DNA of 64,000 bases. It comes from Monarcha castaneiventris obscurior. Lineage: Eukaryota > Chordata > Aves > Passeriformes > Monarchidae. Location: positions 15,796,001 to 15,860,000 of the forward strand of contig JAMPIT010000059.1 in the NCBI GenBank assembly GCA_026261815.1. Reading direction: 5' to 3'. A program made the position numbers and the translations under genes. Below, piece by piece: positions 33,846-45,455 of this stretch (position 1 is the first letter of the stretch; each line of letters begins with the position of its first letter). The notes under the pieces were generated by a model that had not been told where the DNA came from, ran no database searches, and saw nothing but the letters and a program-made list of their open reading frames with translations.

Positions 33846-36840
33846 TTACATGAAACACCCATGAATAGGTATTTTAATGACTCTTAGTAAAATTAGGACC
33901 ATTTTCATCAAGTGGGGCCGCTTCTGTAATAATGCTTAGTCCAGGCCAGAAGAGAAACTTTTGAGTCCAGTCATCTGCATTTTTCTCCTGACAATAACCA
34001 ATTTCACACAGGGGAAAAGCATTAACGTATGATTGTGGACTGACATTGAGGAAGCTTTTCTTTATCCTACATGTCTAATGCCAGTTTATAGCTTTAATTT
34101 ACATTGACTTTGTGGCTTTTCTATTTTAAGCATAGTTATTCTTGTTGTCCATGAATATATTAGGATGATTTGAATCCTACTGAGCTTTGACCTAAAAGGT
34201 AAGTTCTGGAATAATTATCTCAAGCTAATGATGAATTGTGTATATATTTATTTCCTTTCTATTCATTTGAAAGGGGTTGCCTTTCAGTTCTATTAACAAT
34301 CACATCTAGTTATCAGAGGAGATGATTTTATTTGCTGCCCCTCAATCATACATTATTTCAAACACTTCTTTACTTTCCTTTTTTTATTGTCTTTTCTCTG
34401 ATCTTATAAATTTTAAACTGTTTATTGTTAAATGATGCTTTTCTGGGCTATGTATATATATATGAACATATAATTTACACATTTCAGAAGTAGATGAAAC
34501 ATTGACATCCATATGTCAGTTGCATAACATTATAAAAACAAGAAAATAACTCTAATTAAAGGGAGAAAAATTTTCTTTCTCATTAAGATCATTGTCAATT
34601 ACTTTTATAAAATGTCATAATTAGTCTTAATGTCTCATTTCTGAAAAAATGTTTATGTAAATCTTAGGTCTAAGTGTGTCAAATGGTCATTGTAAACAGA
34701 AATATGAATCATAAATTCTGTCTCACTTTTCGTGATCCATTGTTTCTGAGGTGAATGGATTTCAACAATAAAATTGTATCTCTTGATTTCCAGTGTTAAA
34801 TTTAACTATCTTCCCTAGGTATGAAGGACATTACAAAAATAAGACTACACAGTATTTTGTGAAAACATCAGTTAACTGCAGTTGTTTATATCAATGGTCA
34901 GTAAATAGAAATGAGAAAAATCTGTGCGTTCTCCATGCTGGGTATCAGAGAGTGAAGTGAATGTTTCCAAGTAAATCAGACACAGGCACACAATTCTTGC
35001 CCAACCTGTGTATTCTTTATACAGTTTTTGTGTATTACTTAAAATTTAGAATACCATTGGTCTAAAAATCCATGCTCCTGAGCACTAAATGCAGAGTGAA
35101 AAGCAACCCTTACCCCAAAGTTCTCACAGACTGAAGGGACGCACAATTGAAATGTTTTGATTAAGAAATTGAAGAAAAGATACTGAAGTACTTACAGAAA
35201 AAAAAAAAGTCTCATTCAATCAGATGAAAAAGAGAGGATCCACTGAGAAAAAAAGCCACCACAAAACAATACTGTCTAGAAGAAATTTTAAATTCAGACA
35301 TGCATAGACTACACCCACTGTTCTCACCGAGAGCTGTCTGCCTAAGGCAGAGAGGAGAGTTCATCTTTAGCAGTTTAGGCACAGCTCCTAAGTGATGCTT
35401 TGTATGTTGTACAAAGCTTACATTATTCCTAGGTTGACAAAAATAGCAGACAAAATTCGCCCCTACCCTCCTTGGCTTTTTGCCATTATACCCATTACTG
35501 AAACAAATTGTCCAGTGCTCATTATGAGGATGAGGTCATGTCTTGTGAGGTAGTTTTGGTGCTAATTTCCTGAGTGAATCTGGAATGTATAGCTCACTTA
35601 AGACACATTCCAAAATCCAGCAAAATCAGGAGGGCTGTGTAGTAAATGTTGGATTATGCCCTGTATCTCTTTCCAGTTAAAATGAAAGAGATGTGGTCTT
35701 TCAGCCCCATCATTAAAAGCAGTATCTAATGCTTTACCCATTGAGTTATTGCACATAGAGGATATAAGATAATACTGAAGGAGAACAGAAAATGATTGCT
35801 AATTTTGTGATAGGGACAACAGTATTAATTTTTTTTCTTTACTAGTCCCCCTATACTTGCTAACATTTAAAATAATGAAACATACTCATATTAAAGATAA
35901 ATTAAAAATAAAGCCTCTGGGAACTAAACTGTTGAATATATATGAAGACTTGAAAGCCCTATTAAAATATCTATGCTCAGCAAATAATATGTTCTTTGCT
36001 TTCATTTTCAGCAAGAGGAAAAGCTTTCTATCCTATAGACAATACTAAAATAAACAGACATCTTATATGTGAAATTTTATGTAACAGTGAATTCAGTAAA
36101 ACAACTCTGTAATAGTCAGAAATTTACCTTATGTTCCTAAAAAGATACAAATAATGGTAAATAACAAACTCAAAGAAGTGGTCTCAAAGCAAGCTATCAA
36201 AAAGCTTCTCAAAAAGCTTCTCAGGAAAACTTGGAAGATGATTGTTTGAACTGTGAACCTGAGAACTGAGTCAGAAGCTCAAATGTAAGGAAATATTTGT
36301 GTTTCAGTTCTGATGTTTTTTTATCTATGTTTGCACTGACAAAGATAAAGTTCTTAGTAGAAAAACATGGCTGGTTTGTTGAGCCTGTGTATTTTCTATT
36401 TTCAAATGTCTCATCTACAAGACAGCAAATAAACAATACATGACACCTTCCTTCAGTGTAGATGTGAACCCAGCATTTTATAACAAGAACAAATTTAGCT
36501 GAAAACTCTGGCAAACACTTTGGTCAAGACTAAAGCTGACTGATAGTTGAAAATATATTTTTAAGGGAAAAGAAAGGAAACTCAAAAGTGTTCTTCACTT
36601 TGAACAGATAGAAAACATAACTTCTTTTCTTTTCCCCCAAATTTTAAGTATCACAGAAAAAAAGCTTAATTTAAAAGACAGCAAATATTACAGTTATAAC
36701 ATTCAGGTTTGTATGTAGGTATGTATCCATATACATATCCATGGATATTTATGCATGAATCTATAGAAATTTGTTCTCCTTTTATTACTCAAATCCAATA
36801 TATGACAGTGAAATAAACAGCACTGTGCATAAATAAGAAT
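33846..36840. other. Unique AT-rich DNA, nothing recognised
   Basis: About 3 kb without a recognised element. A local tandem duplication of 'caaaaagcttct' occurs near 36195-36222. Open frames (for example 36221-36514, minus) have no recognised domain. Confidence 0.5.
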
Positions 36841-37270
36841 GGGAATTTATGTAAAGCAGTGTGGATCACCACCTTGATGTAATATTTGACATACTGGACA
36901 AGATGAAATGCACAAGAGTGCACAGTCAAATTCTTCTTTTAGGAAAAAGGAGCTGTCATGTGAAAAGGAGATTTCCTCAACCCTTAGTGTGCAGAGATTT
37001 CCTCGACCCTTAGTGTTTGATTGGTCTGTCGGTGCCCCAGAAAAGCTGAGACCCTTGTACCTGACCAGTCTGTCAGTGCCCCTTTCGGGGAACCCTTCAG
37101 TGAGCCATGCTGCTGGACTGGGGGGCACTTTGACCGACTTATTCAGGGACACAGACAGCAACAGGGAGGCCTCGCAGCAGGTCTTCCCATTTTATGATCC
37201 CTCAGTAGGTCTTACACTTTATTCGAGAATGTCACCCACCGCCAGCAACTCCCAGCACCTGTGAAGGACT
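36841..37270 (-). mobile_element. GC-richer LTR-like patch
   Basis: The composition departs sharply from the AT-rich surroundings. On the minus strand, 'ctcgaataaagtgtaag' supplies an AATAAA (about 37220), and 'gaccaatcaaacac' (about 37012-37025) a CCAAT box upstream of it. Two copies of a 26-bp unit ('gagatttcctc.acccttag') lie at 36968-36993 and 36994-37019. This order suits an ERV LTR, but family and ends are not identified. The open frames on both strands here (104 and 118 codons) are unsupported. Confidence 0.33.
36968..37019. repeat. 26-bp tandem duplication
   Basis: Two adjacent copies beginning 'gagatttcctc' differ by only a few bases, at the a/g after 'cctc' and in the last bases. 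Direct U3-type repeats are common in LTRs, so this supports the LTR-like reading of the host patch. Confidence 0.9.
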
Positions 37271-37399
37271 CACCAACACCTTACAGCATAACAATCTTTC
37301 TTAATATATCATTGTGACAGGTTAAGGTTCAAGTATTGCCAGTGACAGTATCTGACTGCAAAAAACATATTTAAATGACTGTCTGGAATCCTCAGCAAA

Positions 37400-38050
37400 A
37401 GTACTCAGTATGCACAGAGCACAGTTCTTTCCCAATAGGCATCTCTATGGGGGAGATGTCAGGTTCAGCCTGTTGACTGATCCCAGCAGTTATGATGTAA
37501 CTACTGTAACTTTTTTCTCCATTCTTGACCTATTTTTATACCATTTCTATATGTTTAGGTGGAGCTTGAATGACTCTAGTCCTGCCCACGGTTGTTACTG
37601 ATTGGTGTAAAATTCTGTCACTTCACATTTAAAGATACTGTTAAAAAACATAGAGCACATGTCCAGTGAGGGATGGTCATACCTTGGAGGTGGGCAACTT
37701 TAGGATGGATATGTGTGTTAATATTACAATTAGGCTATAAAGAACCAAGTTCATCTAAAGAGAGAGATTTCATCATAGTTGTTGTCTCAGCAGCAGGACA
37801 TCTTCTCCTCCCTCTGCTGGTTTGCAGGTGCTATGAGCTTTATCAGCTGCAAAGCACCATCGAGTTCCCCTCCCTGAAAGAATTTCCACAGAGTCTGGAC
37901 ACGACATCGTGTCTGCCCTCCACTCGACCCTCCATTCCGTCCCCCTTAGCAGGTGCTTACTGTGGTATGGGGAATCATCATGGAGCATACCAACTGTGTT
38001 CCATCCAGGAGGTAGCAGCTGCATTTTACCCTATAATTTCTGTACCGTTA
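37400..38050 (+). mobile_element. Candidate LTR with a TATA box
   Basis: On the plus strand, an inverted CCAAT box ('gattggtg', about 37600) precedes 'ggctataaagaacc' (TATA about 37733). A transcribed GC-richer segment follows, with 'tctcagcagcaggaca', 'acacgacatcgtgtctgcc' (a palindrome-like ACACGACATCGTGT) and 'ccgtcccccttagcaggtgc'. Promoter order and composition suit an ERV LTR, possibly the same insertion complex as 36841-37270 in the opposite direction. The family is not recognised with confidence. The 126-codon plus frame (37673-38053) lies within it and is not credible as a gene. Confidence 0.38.
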
Positions 38051-38700
38051 TAACTTCTGTTAGAATGTGAATATAACTTCTTAGTTTTATCTGATTTTTA
38101 CCCCCAGCCATCTTTCCACAAGGAGCACAAAGATCCAATCTTGTTTTAGGTCAAAATCCCTAGTCTACAGGGAGAATTAAAGCTCTGCTCTTTCTGTGAT
38201 TCTGTTTTGCACTTGAACTCAAGGCAGAATTTATGAGAAAATGACAGAGTCCTTCAAATGTTCTGGCTTGCTTTTTAGTTTTCTGTCCTTTGGCATTCTT
38301 CCTTAAACAACATAACACAGAAAACACTCTCTCTTCCTAATAAAGAGATGAAAAGCTTTTTTGGTGGTTTAAAAATAAAAATAAAATCAATTCTATACAG
38401 AAGTAAAAGGTAAAAAGTCTTGAACTACAGAAGCCTTAACTATTCTGCTGTAAATATTTGCTTATGAACTTTTGCAATGGACAGTGGCATTTGAGTGAAG
38501 ACCAATATTGACTTCTGGTCTATAAACCACTGTATTTGATTTAAGAATAGAGAATCTCAACTGCAAAGTCCCGGGAGATTTCCTAGACTGTCACATCGTG
38601 AATATAAACCTTACTAGGTACTTTCAATTTATAGTCAATCTAAGCCTCACGTGCTGTCAAGTTGTGCCTATCAAAAACAAAATTGTGAAAGAAAATGAAG
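38051..38700. other. Unique DNA, nothing recognised
   Basis: AT-rich sequence without repeats or supported coding potential. Confidence 0.5.
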
Positions 38701-39835
38701 TCACAGAGTCACAGAAGGGTTGGGGTTGGAAGGGACATCTGGAGATCATCTGGTGCAATCCCCTTGCTGTAGCAGATTGGCCTAGATCCGGTTGCACAGG
38801 TCCATAGCCAGGCAGGTTTTGAATATCTCTAGAGAAGATGACACCTCAGCCTATCTGGAAAGCTGTTTCAGTGTTCCATCTCCTTCAGAGTAAATAAGTT
38901 CTTCCTCGTATTCAGCTGGAACTTCCCGTATTTCAGTTTGTGCCTTTCGCCTCTTATTGTGCTAATGAGCACCACTGAAAAGAGCCTGTCCCCATTCTCC
39001 TGCTACCTGACCTGAAGATATTTGCATGTGTTGGTGAGGTTTCCACTCTGTCTTCTCTGGGCTAAACAGGCTGAACTCCCTCAGCTTTTCCAGCAGGTTG
39101 GCCCCCTGCATTTGCCTTAGTTGCATTTCATTAGGTTCCTTTCTACCCAGCTCTCTGGCCTGCCGAGGTCTCACAGAATGTCAGCACAGCCTGCTGGTAT
39201 GTCAGATACTCCTTCCAGTTTTTATTATCAGCAAAATTGCTGGGGAGGCTCTCTGTCCCTTCATCCAGGTCATTGATAAATAAGTTAAACTAGAGTGGAG
39301 CCAGTGCTGTCTCCTGGGGAGCAGCGCTAACTAAAGGGTTCCAACCAGGCCCTGTGCCACTGATCACAGCCCTCTGAGCTCTGCCATTCAGCCAGTTCTC
39401 AATCCACCTCACTTTTCACTCAACCAGCTCACACTTCCCTAGGTTACCCTTGAGGATGTTACGGCAGGCAATGTTAAAGGCCTTACTGGAGACCAAATAG
39501 ACCACATCCACTGTTCCTCCCTCATCTAGCCAGTCATTCCATTGTAGAAGGCCATCAGATTAGTCAAGCAGGATTTTCCTTTAGAAAGTCCATGCCAACT
39601 AATCCCAATAACCTTCTTCTCTTCCATGTGCTTAGAGATGACATCCAGCATGAGTTGTTTCATTACGTTTCCTGGGATGGAGGTGAGGTTGACTGGTTTG
39701 CAGTTCCCTGGGTCCTCCTTGTCTGTTTGAAGACTGGACTGGCACTGGCTTTCCTCCAATCCTCAGGTACCTCTCCTGTTCTCCATGACCCTTCAAAGAT
39801 GATGAGGAGTGGCTTAGCAAAAACATCAGTTAAAA
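38701..39835 (-). mobile_element. CR1 LINE, large minus-strand copy with an internal deletion
   Basis: The plus strand begins with the inverted CR1 terminus ('cacagagtcacagaagggtt', 'gggttggaagggacatctgg') and follows the inverted 3' UTR to 'gctgaactccctcagctttt'. It then jumps at about 39090 to 'ccagcaggttggccccctgc', a block about 400 bp further into ORF2 in typical copies. It continues inward through the RT domain to 'ctctcctgttctccatgacc'. The element is 5'-truncated and its ORF2 is a relic (next entry). Confidence 0.93.
39100..39833 (-). pseudogene. CR1 ORF2 reverse transcriptase, inactivated
   Basis: Minus-strand frames preserve RT motifs from the N-terminal fingers onward. Visible stretches include DPGNCKPVNLTSIPG, VISKHMEEKKVIG and KGKSCLTNLMAFYNGMTG (39526-39759). 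The catalytic block reads DVVYLVSSKAFNIAC where YLDFSKAF is expected, so the first catalytic Asp is Val (codon at 39491-39493). The second block reads FADNK instead of FADDT (codons 39224-39229), losing the other Asp pair. Frameshifts and stops separate the pieces. Clearly dead. Confidence 0.85.
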
Positions 39836-40429
39836 TATTATCCTTTCTCTTCTTCAAAACAACCACACTCGTGTAGTCTGTCTCTTACAAAAAATGAAAT
39901 ACAGTTAATGGATGAGAATATCCCACAATATGGAACTATAGTGTTGATATCCCTCACACAAATGTGCCTCCTCACAATAAAGGTATTAATATAGCATAGT
40001 TCTCGTGTAAAAAGAAAAATTCTACAAAGAAAATCTTGTGGAAAATTTGTGTGAACCAGAGTTTAAAAGTGAAATAGAGAATCAGCATGCAACTTTAATG
40101 AAACCTTTCTCGTCTTGCTGCCTCCATTATCTGTAGCAGTAATCATATGAAAACTATAGTATCTTCTTACGCTGTATTATCCATTTTGCAAAGTAATAAT
40201 TAGTGGTCCTTTGCATAATTTTCATTGTGAATGTGCAAGTCCTCAAAAACTTCTGCTCTGTTCATTCATAGCTGTGATTCTTTCCATTCTAGGCAAACTG
40301 CATTGAGAGTCTCCAAAATATAAAACTTAGATTCTTATCTTTTTTTTGAGGGTTTTGATTTGGTGGTGGGTTGTGGTTTTTTCCTCTGTATGCTTGTTAG
40401 TTCATTGTCCCACAGTCAACCTGATAATG
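39836..40429. other. Spacer between two oppositely oriented CR1 copies
   Basis: AT-rich unique DNA with a short GT-rich run ('ggtggtgggttgtgg', about 40361-40376). No gene recognised. Confidence 0.5.
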
Positions 40430-41365
40430 TACCATCCATTCATTGTTACCTCTCATATGGTGTCCCTCAGGGGTTGGTCCTGGGGCTGATGCTGTTCAAC
40501 ATCCTGTTGGTGACACGGACAGTGGGACTGAGGGCACCCTTGGAAAGTTCACTGACACCACTGAGCTGTGTGGGGCGGTCGACACGCTGGGGGGAAGGGA
40601 TGGCATCCAGAGGGACTGGACAGGCTGGAGACCTGGGCCTGTGCAAACCTCCTGAGCTTCAACAAAGCAAGGTCCTACACCTGGGCTGAGAGCAACCCTG
40701 TGGAGAAAGACTTGGGGCTGATGGCTGATGAAAAACTCAACATGAGCTGGCAGTGTGTGCCCAGAAAGCCAATGGAATCCTGGGCTGCATCCAAAGCAGC
40801 ATGGCCAGCAGGCCAAAGATGATTCTCCCCCTCTACTCTGTTCATCTGAGACCCCACCTGGAGTGCTGCATCCAGCTCTGGAGTCCTCAGCATGAAAAGG
40901 GCATGGAACTGTTGGAGCAACTCCAGAGAGGGGCCACAAAGTTGATAAGAGGCCTGGAGCACCTCCCCTATGAAGACAAGCAAAGCTGGGGCTGTTCAGC
41001 CTGGAGAAGAGAAGGTTGTGTGGACACCCTCTGGACACCCCTCCAAAACGGACCTACCAGGAAGCCGGAGATGGACTCTTTGTCAGGAACAGTAGTAATA
41101 GGACAAGGATTGATGGGTGTAAACTGAAAGGAAATTTAGGTTCAATATTATGGAGAAATTCTTTACTGTGAGGGTGGTGAGGCACTGGGACAGGTTGCCC
41201 AGGGAGGCTGTGGGTGCCCCAAGCCTGGCAGTATTCAAGGCCAGGTTGGACAAGTCTTTGAGCAACCTGGTCTGGTGGGAGCTGTGCCTGCCCATGGTAA
41301 GAGGAGTTGGGAACAGATGATCTTCAAGGTCCCTTCCAACCCTTAATTTTCTATGATTCTATAAT
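40430..41365 (+). mobile_element. CR1 LINE, well-preserved 3' portion
   Basis: It starts in the RT domain ('atggtgtccctcaggggttg') and carries late ORF2 ('ggcggtcgacacgctggggg', 'gagaaagacttggggctgat', 'agaccccacctggagtgctg', 'gaggcctggagcacctcccc'). The 3' UTR follows ('ctttactgtgagggtggtga', 'gaccaggttgga'-type block, 'gatgatcttcaaggtccctt'), ending with 'ttctatgattctata'. This is the best-conserved CR1 in the window. The 180-codon minus frame (40496-41038) is antisense shadow. Confidence 0.95.
40445..40690 (+). pseudogene. CR1 ORF2 reverse transcriptase remnant
   Basis: GVPQGLVLGLMLFNIL is clear (about 40460-40507). A single-base loss then shifts the frame. In the shifted frame the active-site block reads FTDTTEL where FADDTKL is typical, so the second catalytic Asp is replaced by Thr. 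Downstream pieces are readable only across frame changes. Inactive relic of the CR1 at 40430-41365. Confidence 0.8.
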
Positions 41366-43780
41366 TCACATGACTCATTCCTATGAATTATTTATTATGT
41401 AATAATGGATTATGTTTATAACAAGGTTACAAAGCATTGTTCTGTTATTACCACAAAGACCATGATAACAAGCAGATTTTGTTAAAAGTACAGAAAATAA
41501 AAGCAAATTTTTAATTTTTAATATCATGGTGTGCATCTATTTAAAAACAGATTAGATGAGAAATGGATTTTATCTGAAATTTTTATCAATTATCTGGAAT
41601 CTTAATGAGATCCTGGAACTGAAATTAAGTTAATATACATAAAGGTCTTGTCTAAAGTTTACAGGAAAAAATGTGAATCTTACTATTGCCAGGAGAAAAA
41701 ATGTTGATGATCATCTAATATAAATAATTCAGAACAAAGTAGAAAAGACTAGGGATTGCTACTGCTTTGCACCTACAATCCACCACTATACTTCCTCCTC
41801 ATCTCACCAAAAAACTCATGAAGCTGATAGATGCATTTTCTTTACTTTAATAATGTGCTTGTTAGGACAAGTTAATGATTCTCTTCTGAACTCGAATACA
41901 CGTGCCAGGGTGATCTATTTGTGCAGTACTGTTCACATTACAATGATTCTTGAAATTCTCCATGATGCATGAGTAACATTTAAACTTCTGGTGTGAAATG
42001 AGAAGATTCCTAATACCACCTTGAATATCCAGAATGCATTCCAGATAAAGTCTGCTTCACTATGTCTACCCAAATATAATAAAAAAAAAGATGTCTTTTT
42101 TTAGAAAAAAATTTCATGTAAATCTATCCAAGTTCAATAAATTTCAAAGAGTGGGAGGTCAGAACCATCAGTAACAATACTAAAAATGCTTAAATGATTT
42201 AATAGCAACAGGCATATCCAGCAACAATCTTCTGTAGTCTTAGGTTTCAGTCACATTTTAAAAGTAGCACTAGAAATTACTCTTCAAGCTTGAAAGGGAA
42301 ATTGTTACACCTTTTCTGTGAAGAAACTAAAGAACAGTTTATGCTGCTACATGTAATTGTTTATGATTAATTCAAAGAGTTAGTCGCCTGCTTTTCTGGG
42401 AAACAGCTGGTGTCCAAAAAGTAAAAATTTTTCTTTATATGTAAAACACTACTGTCTAAAGGTACCATCTAATACAAATATACATATATTTTCCCAGTTT
42501 CAAAGTTTCTTTAAAATTCACTTGCAGATTAAATCATCAACCTTCCTTGGCAAAAATCATGTTTCTGTAGTACTGAGAATATCTGAGGACTAAGTTCTTT
42601 TTAATTTAAAACTTGTATCTAACTTACTTTCAATGTTTAGAGAGAGTCATCATTGTAGACAATGATTTTCATTGTGAATAATTCAGTCATGGCTTATTGG
42701 TAGCTGACTTCAAGTGAACATGTAAAGTCTCTCAGCTGATACTTTAGATACTCAGCTATGTGTGCATGTATAGGATGTAATCATGATAAACAAAATTAAA
42801 GTATGTTCAAATATGTGCTTGATCATTAAAAAAACATTTACAACATTAAACCTTTTCTTTTTCTCTCCATAGAGAAATCCACATTTTCTCACTCATCCTT
42901 AATGTCATAATTCTGATATCTAGGAGTAGTAACAATCAGAAAATTATTTTCAAATTAATTTTCAGAATAATTCACAAGGAATAATTTCTGCTTTGCAATT
43001 GTTTATTCGTGGATATTTTGTCATGCCAAGAAAACATTAGAAAACATTAGATCAGAAAGAGAAATAAGAAATTTATTGCTATTTAAGATGATTACATGAT
43101 TCTTTTCTTTTTATAGGTTAGATTTGAAGAGACTTGGAAGTAACACTAAGACAATATTTCACAGTGGAAATTAAAAAAACAATTTAAAGTTCTCTGGAGT
43201 TAAACCCATATTTGCATATCTAATTATTGACATGACACTATGGACTCTCCAATAAAAGGGTAGGTGAGACTGCTGGGGTTAGCTTTAAAGTATGCTCTGA
43301 TCATCTCTGAAAGTTTCATCTGAATATGCAGTATTAATTCTACTATTCAGTCAAAAATAAGAGCAATTTCTACAGCCACTGCAGAAATATATATCATATA
43401 TATTACCTGTAAGATACACTAAAGTTCCTTGAAATTATTTGCTTTCCATTGGACTTGAGTTGACGTACAATACTATTTTAAAGACAATAAGGAATCCCTG
43501 TATTTTATTTTTTCTCAGTATATACTGGTCATTATTTCTAACAGTACTTTAGTATTAAGTACTGTAACATTAAGATCCATTTTATTTGTGACTGACTTAC
43601 ATTTTATTGATGAGGATTTTGATAGATCTTTTAGGCTTACCCCTAAAAAGAAAGACAAAGACTAATTCACTCCCAAATTAATACAAGAGAGAAGAAATAT
43701 CCATCACAAAGTTATGAGGTTCATTGTCAGAAAAATATTTTCCTAATCTCTGATTGTTAAAGACTTTCTTATATTCTAAA
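41366..43780. other. Unique AT-rich DNA, nothing recognised
   Basis: About 2.4 kb with very few open frames and no recognised repeat. A short direct repeat 'gaaaacatta' occurs twice near 43030-43052. Confidence 0.55.
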
Positions 43781-44200
43781 GCAAGAGGGTTTTATCCTTT
43801 CCAAAATTCTCTTTTCCATTCTGGATCTCACCCCATTGAAGTCATAGGAAACCCATTCAATCCAACTGGTGCAGGGTCAAACGCTTAATCCTACTATTAC
43901 AGCTTTGTATATTCTTTTTGTCTATGTAAATATTAAATTCTGTTTTCAACCCTGATAAGCTCTTGGCCTTTGGTGATACCTTCAGGCAATTAATTCCCAA
44001 AGCTGCTGGTGTGAGAATGTTTTTTCTTTTATCAGTCATAAAGTTGCCGCATGTCAATTTTCCTGGATGGCTAGTACTGTGAGAGAAGGTGGACACATCT
44101 CTTTTAAGTTTGCAGTTTCCAAGTTTTTCAGTCCTGTTTCTTAAGTAAACAGTTGAACCCTTTTCAGATGTAGGGAGGCAGAATTAGGAGTGTCTTTCTG
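43781..44200 (-). mobile_element. Possible very old CR1/L3-type LINE remnant
   Basis: The plus-strand text around 43970-44080 ('ggtgataccttcaggcaatt', 'attcccaaagctgctggtgt', 'tttatcagtcataaagttgc') resembles the inverted 3' region of ancient CR1-like elements shared by reptiles and birds. In those, 'aattaattccaaa' is followed by 'ttttgttagttttaaac'. The match is from memory and loose. The 79-codon minus frame here is not a gene. Confidence 0.35.
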
Positions 44201-44883
44201 CTGAAAGTAATGCTGAGTGAGTTTGTTCTTGGTTTAATTGAACATTAGCTATCAGGACTGCTACTTCCACATTCTGATCTAGTATTACAGCTTTTTTTGA
44301 TGTTATGTCTAATTTGATTTTAAAATAAGTGCTAATTTAACTATTTTGGGAAAGATATTAAATGATTTTGACATATTGGAAATGTTTTCCACCAGCTAAG
44401 CTTCCTAAAATACATGCGAAAGAAATTATCTCAAAAAAACAATTCAGAGTATAGAAGCAGACAAATAACTCAGAAGGAATTTTGGACATATTTATACATT
44501 TAATGTATTTTAATTACACTGGCACTTTCATTTTTCGGTAATTGCACCTTAATTGCATATATTTTTCTAAATTAAAAAAAAGTAGTTAAAATGGCATTGT
44601 ACTAGATGAAATAATTTCAGGCATTTACTGCAGCTGTTTTAAACAATCCATGTGTGGAATAATTTCATAGTCTTATTATATAAGGCATTTAAATATTGCA
44701 CTTGAGCAATTCTGCCTGCAATCAACAACAATCCTATAATATTGTTTTTTAGTCATCAAAGAAAACTAAGCTGAAACCTGTGAACTAAAAAAGCCTATTC
44801 CTTTTGCCTTCTGGAAGGCCTCTTGAGGCTCTGAAGTTTTGAAAATTATTTAACTTAGGTGCCGCCTTCTCAGTTTTGGAGAC
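44201..44883. other. Unique AT-rich DNA
   Basis: No recognised feature. Its last five bases, GAGAC (44879-44883), are the left target duplication of the adjoining LTR. Confidence 0.5.
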
Positions 44884-45455
44884 TGTTGTGGTTTAACCCC
44901 AGTTGACAACTAAGCTCCCTGCAGCTGTTCACTCACACTCTCCTGGTGGGATGGGGATAGAATCAGAAAGGTAAAAGTGAGAAAACTCATGGGTTGAGAA
45001 AAAGATAGTTTAGTAGGGAAAGCAAAAGCCACACACACAAACAAAGCAAGACAAGGAATTCAGTCACTGCTTCCCAAGGTGTTCAGCCATGCTCAGGAAA
45101 GCAGGGCTCCATCACACATAATGGTGACTTGGGAAGAGAAACACCATCACTCTGAACATCCCCTCTTCCTTATTCTTTCCCAGTTTTATGTGCTGCGTGT
45201 GACACTATACGGTCTGGAATATCCCTTTGTCGATTGGGGTCAGCTATCTCAGCTGCATCTCCTCCCAACTTCCCATGCACCCCATACTTCCTTGACAGCA
45301 AGGCAGTGTGAGGAGCAGAAAAGGCTTTGGCTCTGTGCAAGCCCTGCTCAGCTACAACTAAAACATCCCTCTATTATCGGCAGTTTTCAGCACGACTCCA
45401 AACACAGCCCCATACCAGCTACAAGGAAGAAATTTTTCCAACCAAAATTAGCTCA
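44884..45455 (-). mobile_element. Endogenous retrovirus solo LTR with 5-bp target duplication
   Basis: The plus strand begins 'tgttgtggtttaacccc' and ends 'aaaattagctca', giving TG...CA. It follows a widespread bird LTR almost block for block ('aggtaaaagtgagaaaactc', 'aggaaagcagggctccatca', 'aggagcagaaaaggctttgg'). Read in its own sense (minus), a weak TATA ('acataaaact', about 45183-45192) and a decayed poly(A) region follow in order. GAGAC flanks both sides (44879-44883 and 45456-45460), the 5-bp duplication typical of ERVL-like integration. No internal genes, so it is a recombined solo LTR. The 129-codon plus frame inside is chance. Confidence 0.93.

Noticed and set aside
37673..38053. 126-codon plus-strand open frame
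   Set aside because: Lies inside an LTR-like patch downstream of its TATA box; no known retroviral or host protein resemblance.
40496..41038. 180-codon minus-strand open frame, the longest in the window
   Set aside because: It is antisense to late ORF2 of a plus-strand CR1, and the same antisense pattern appears over other CR1 copies.
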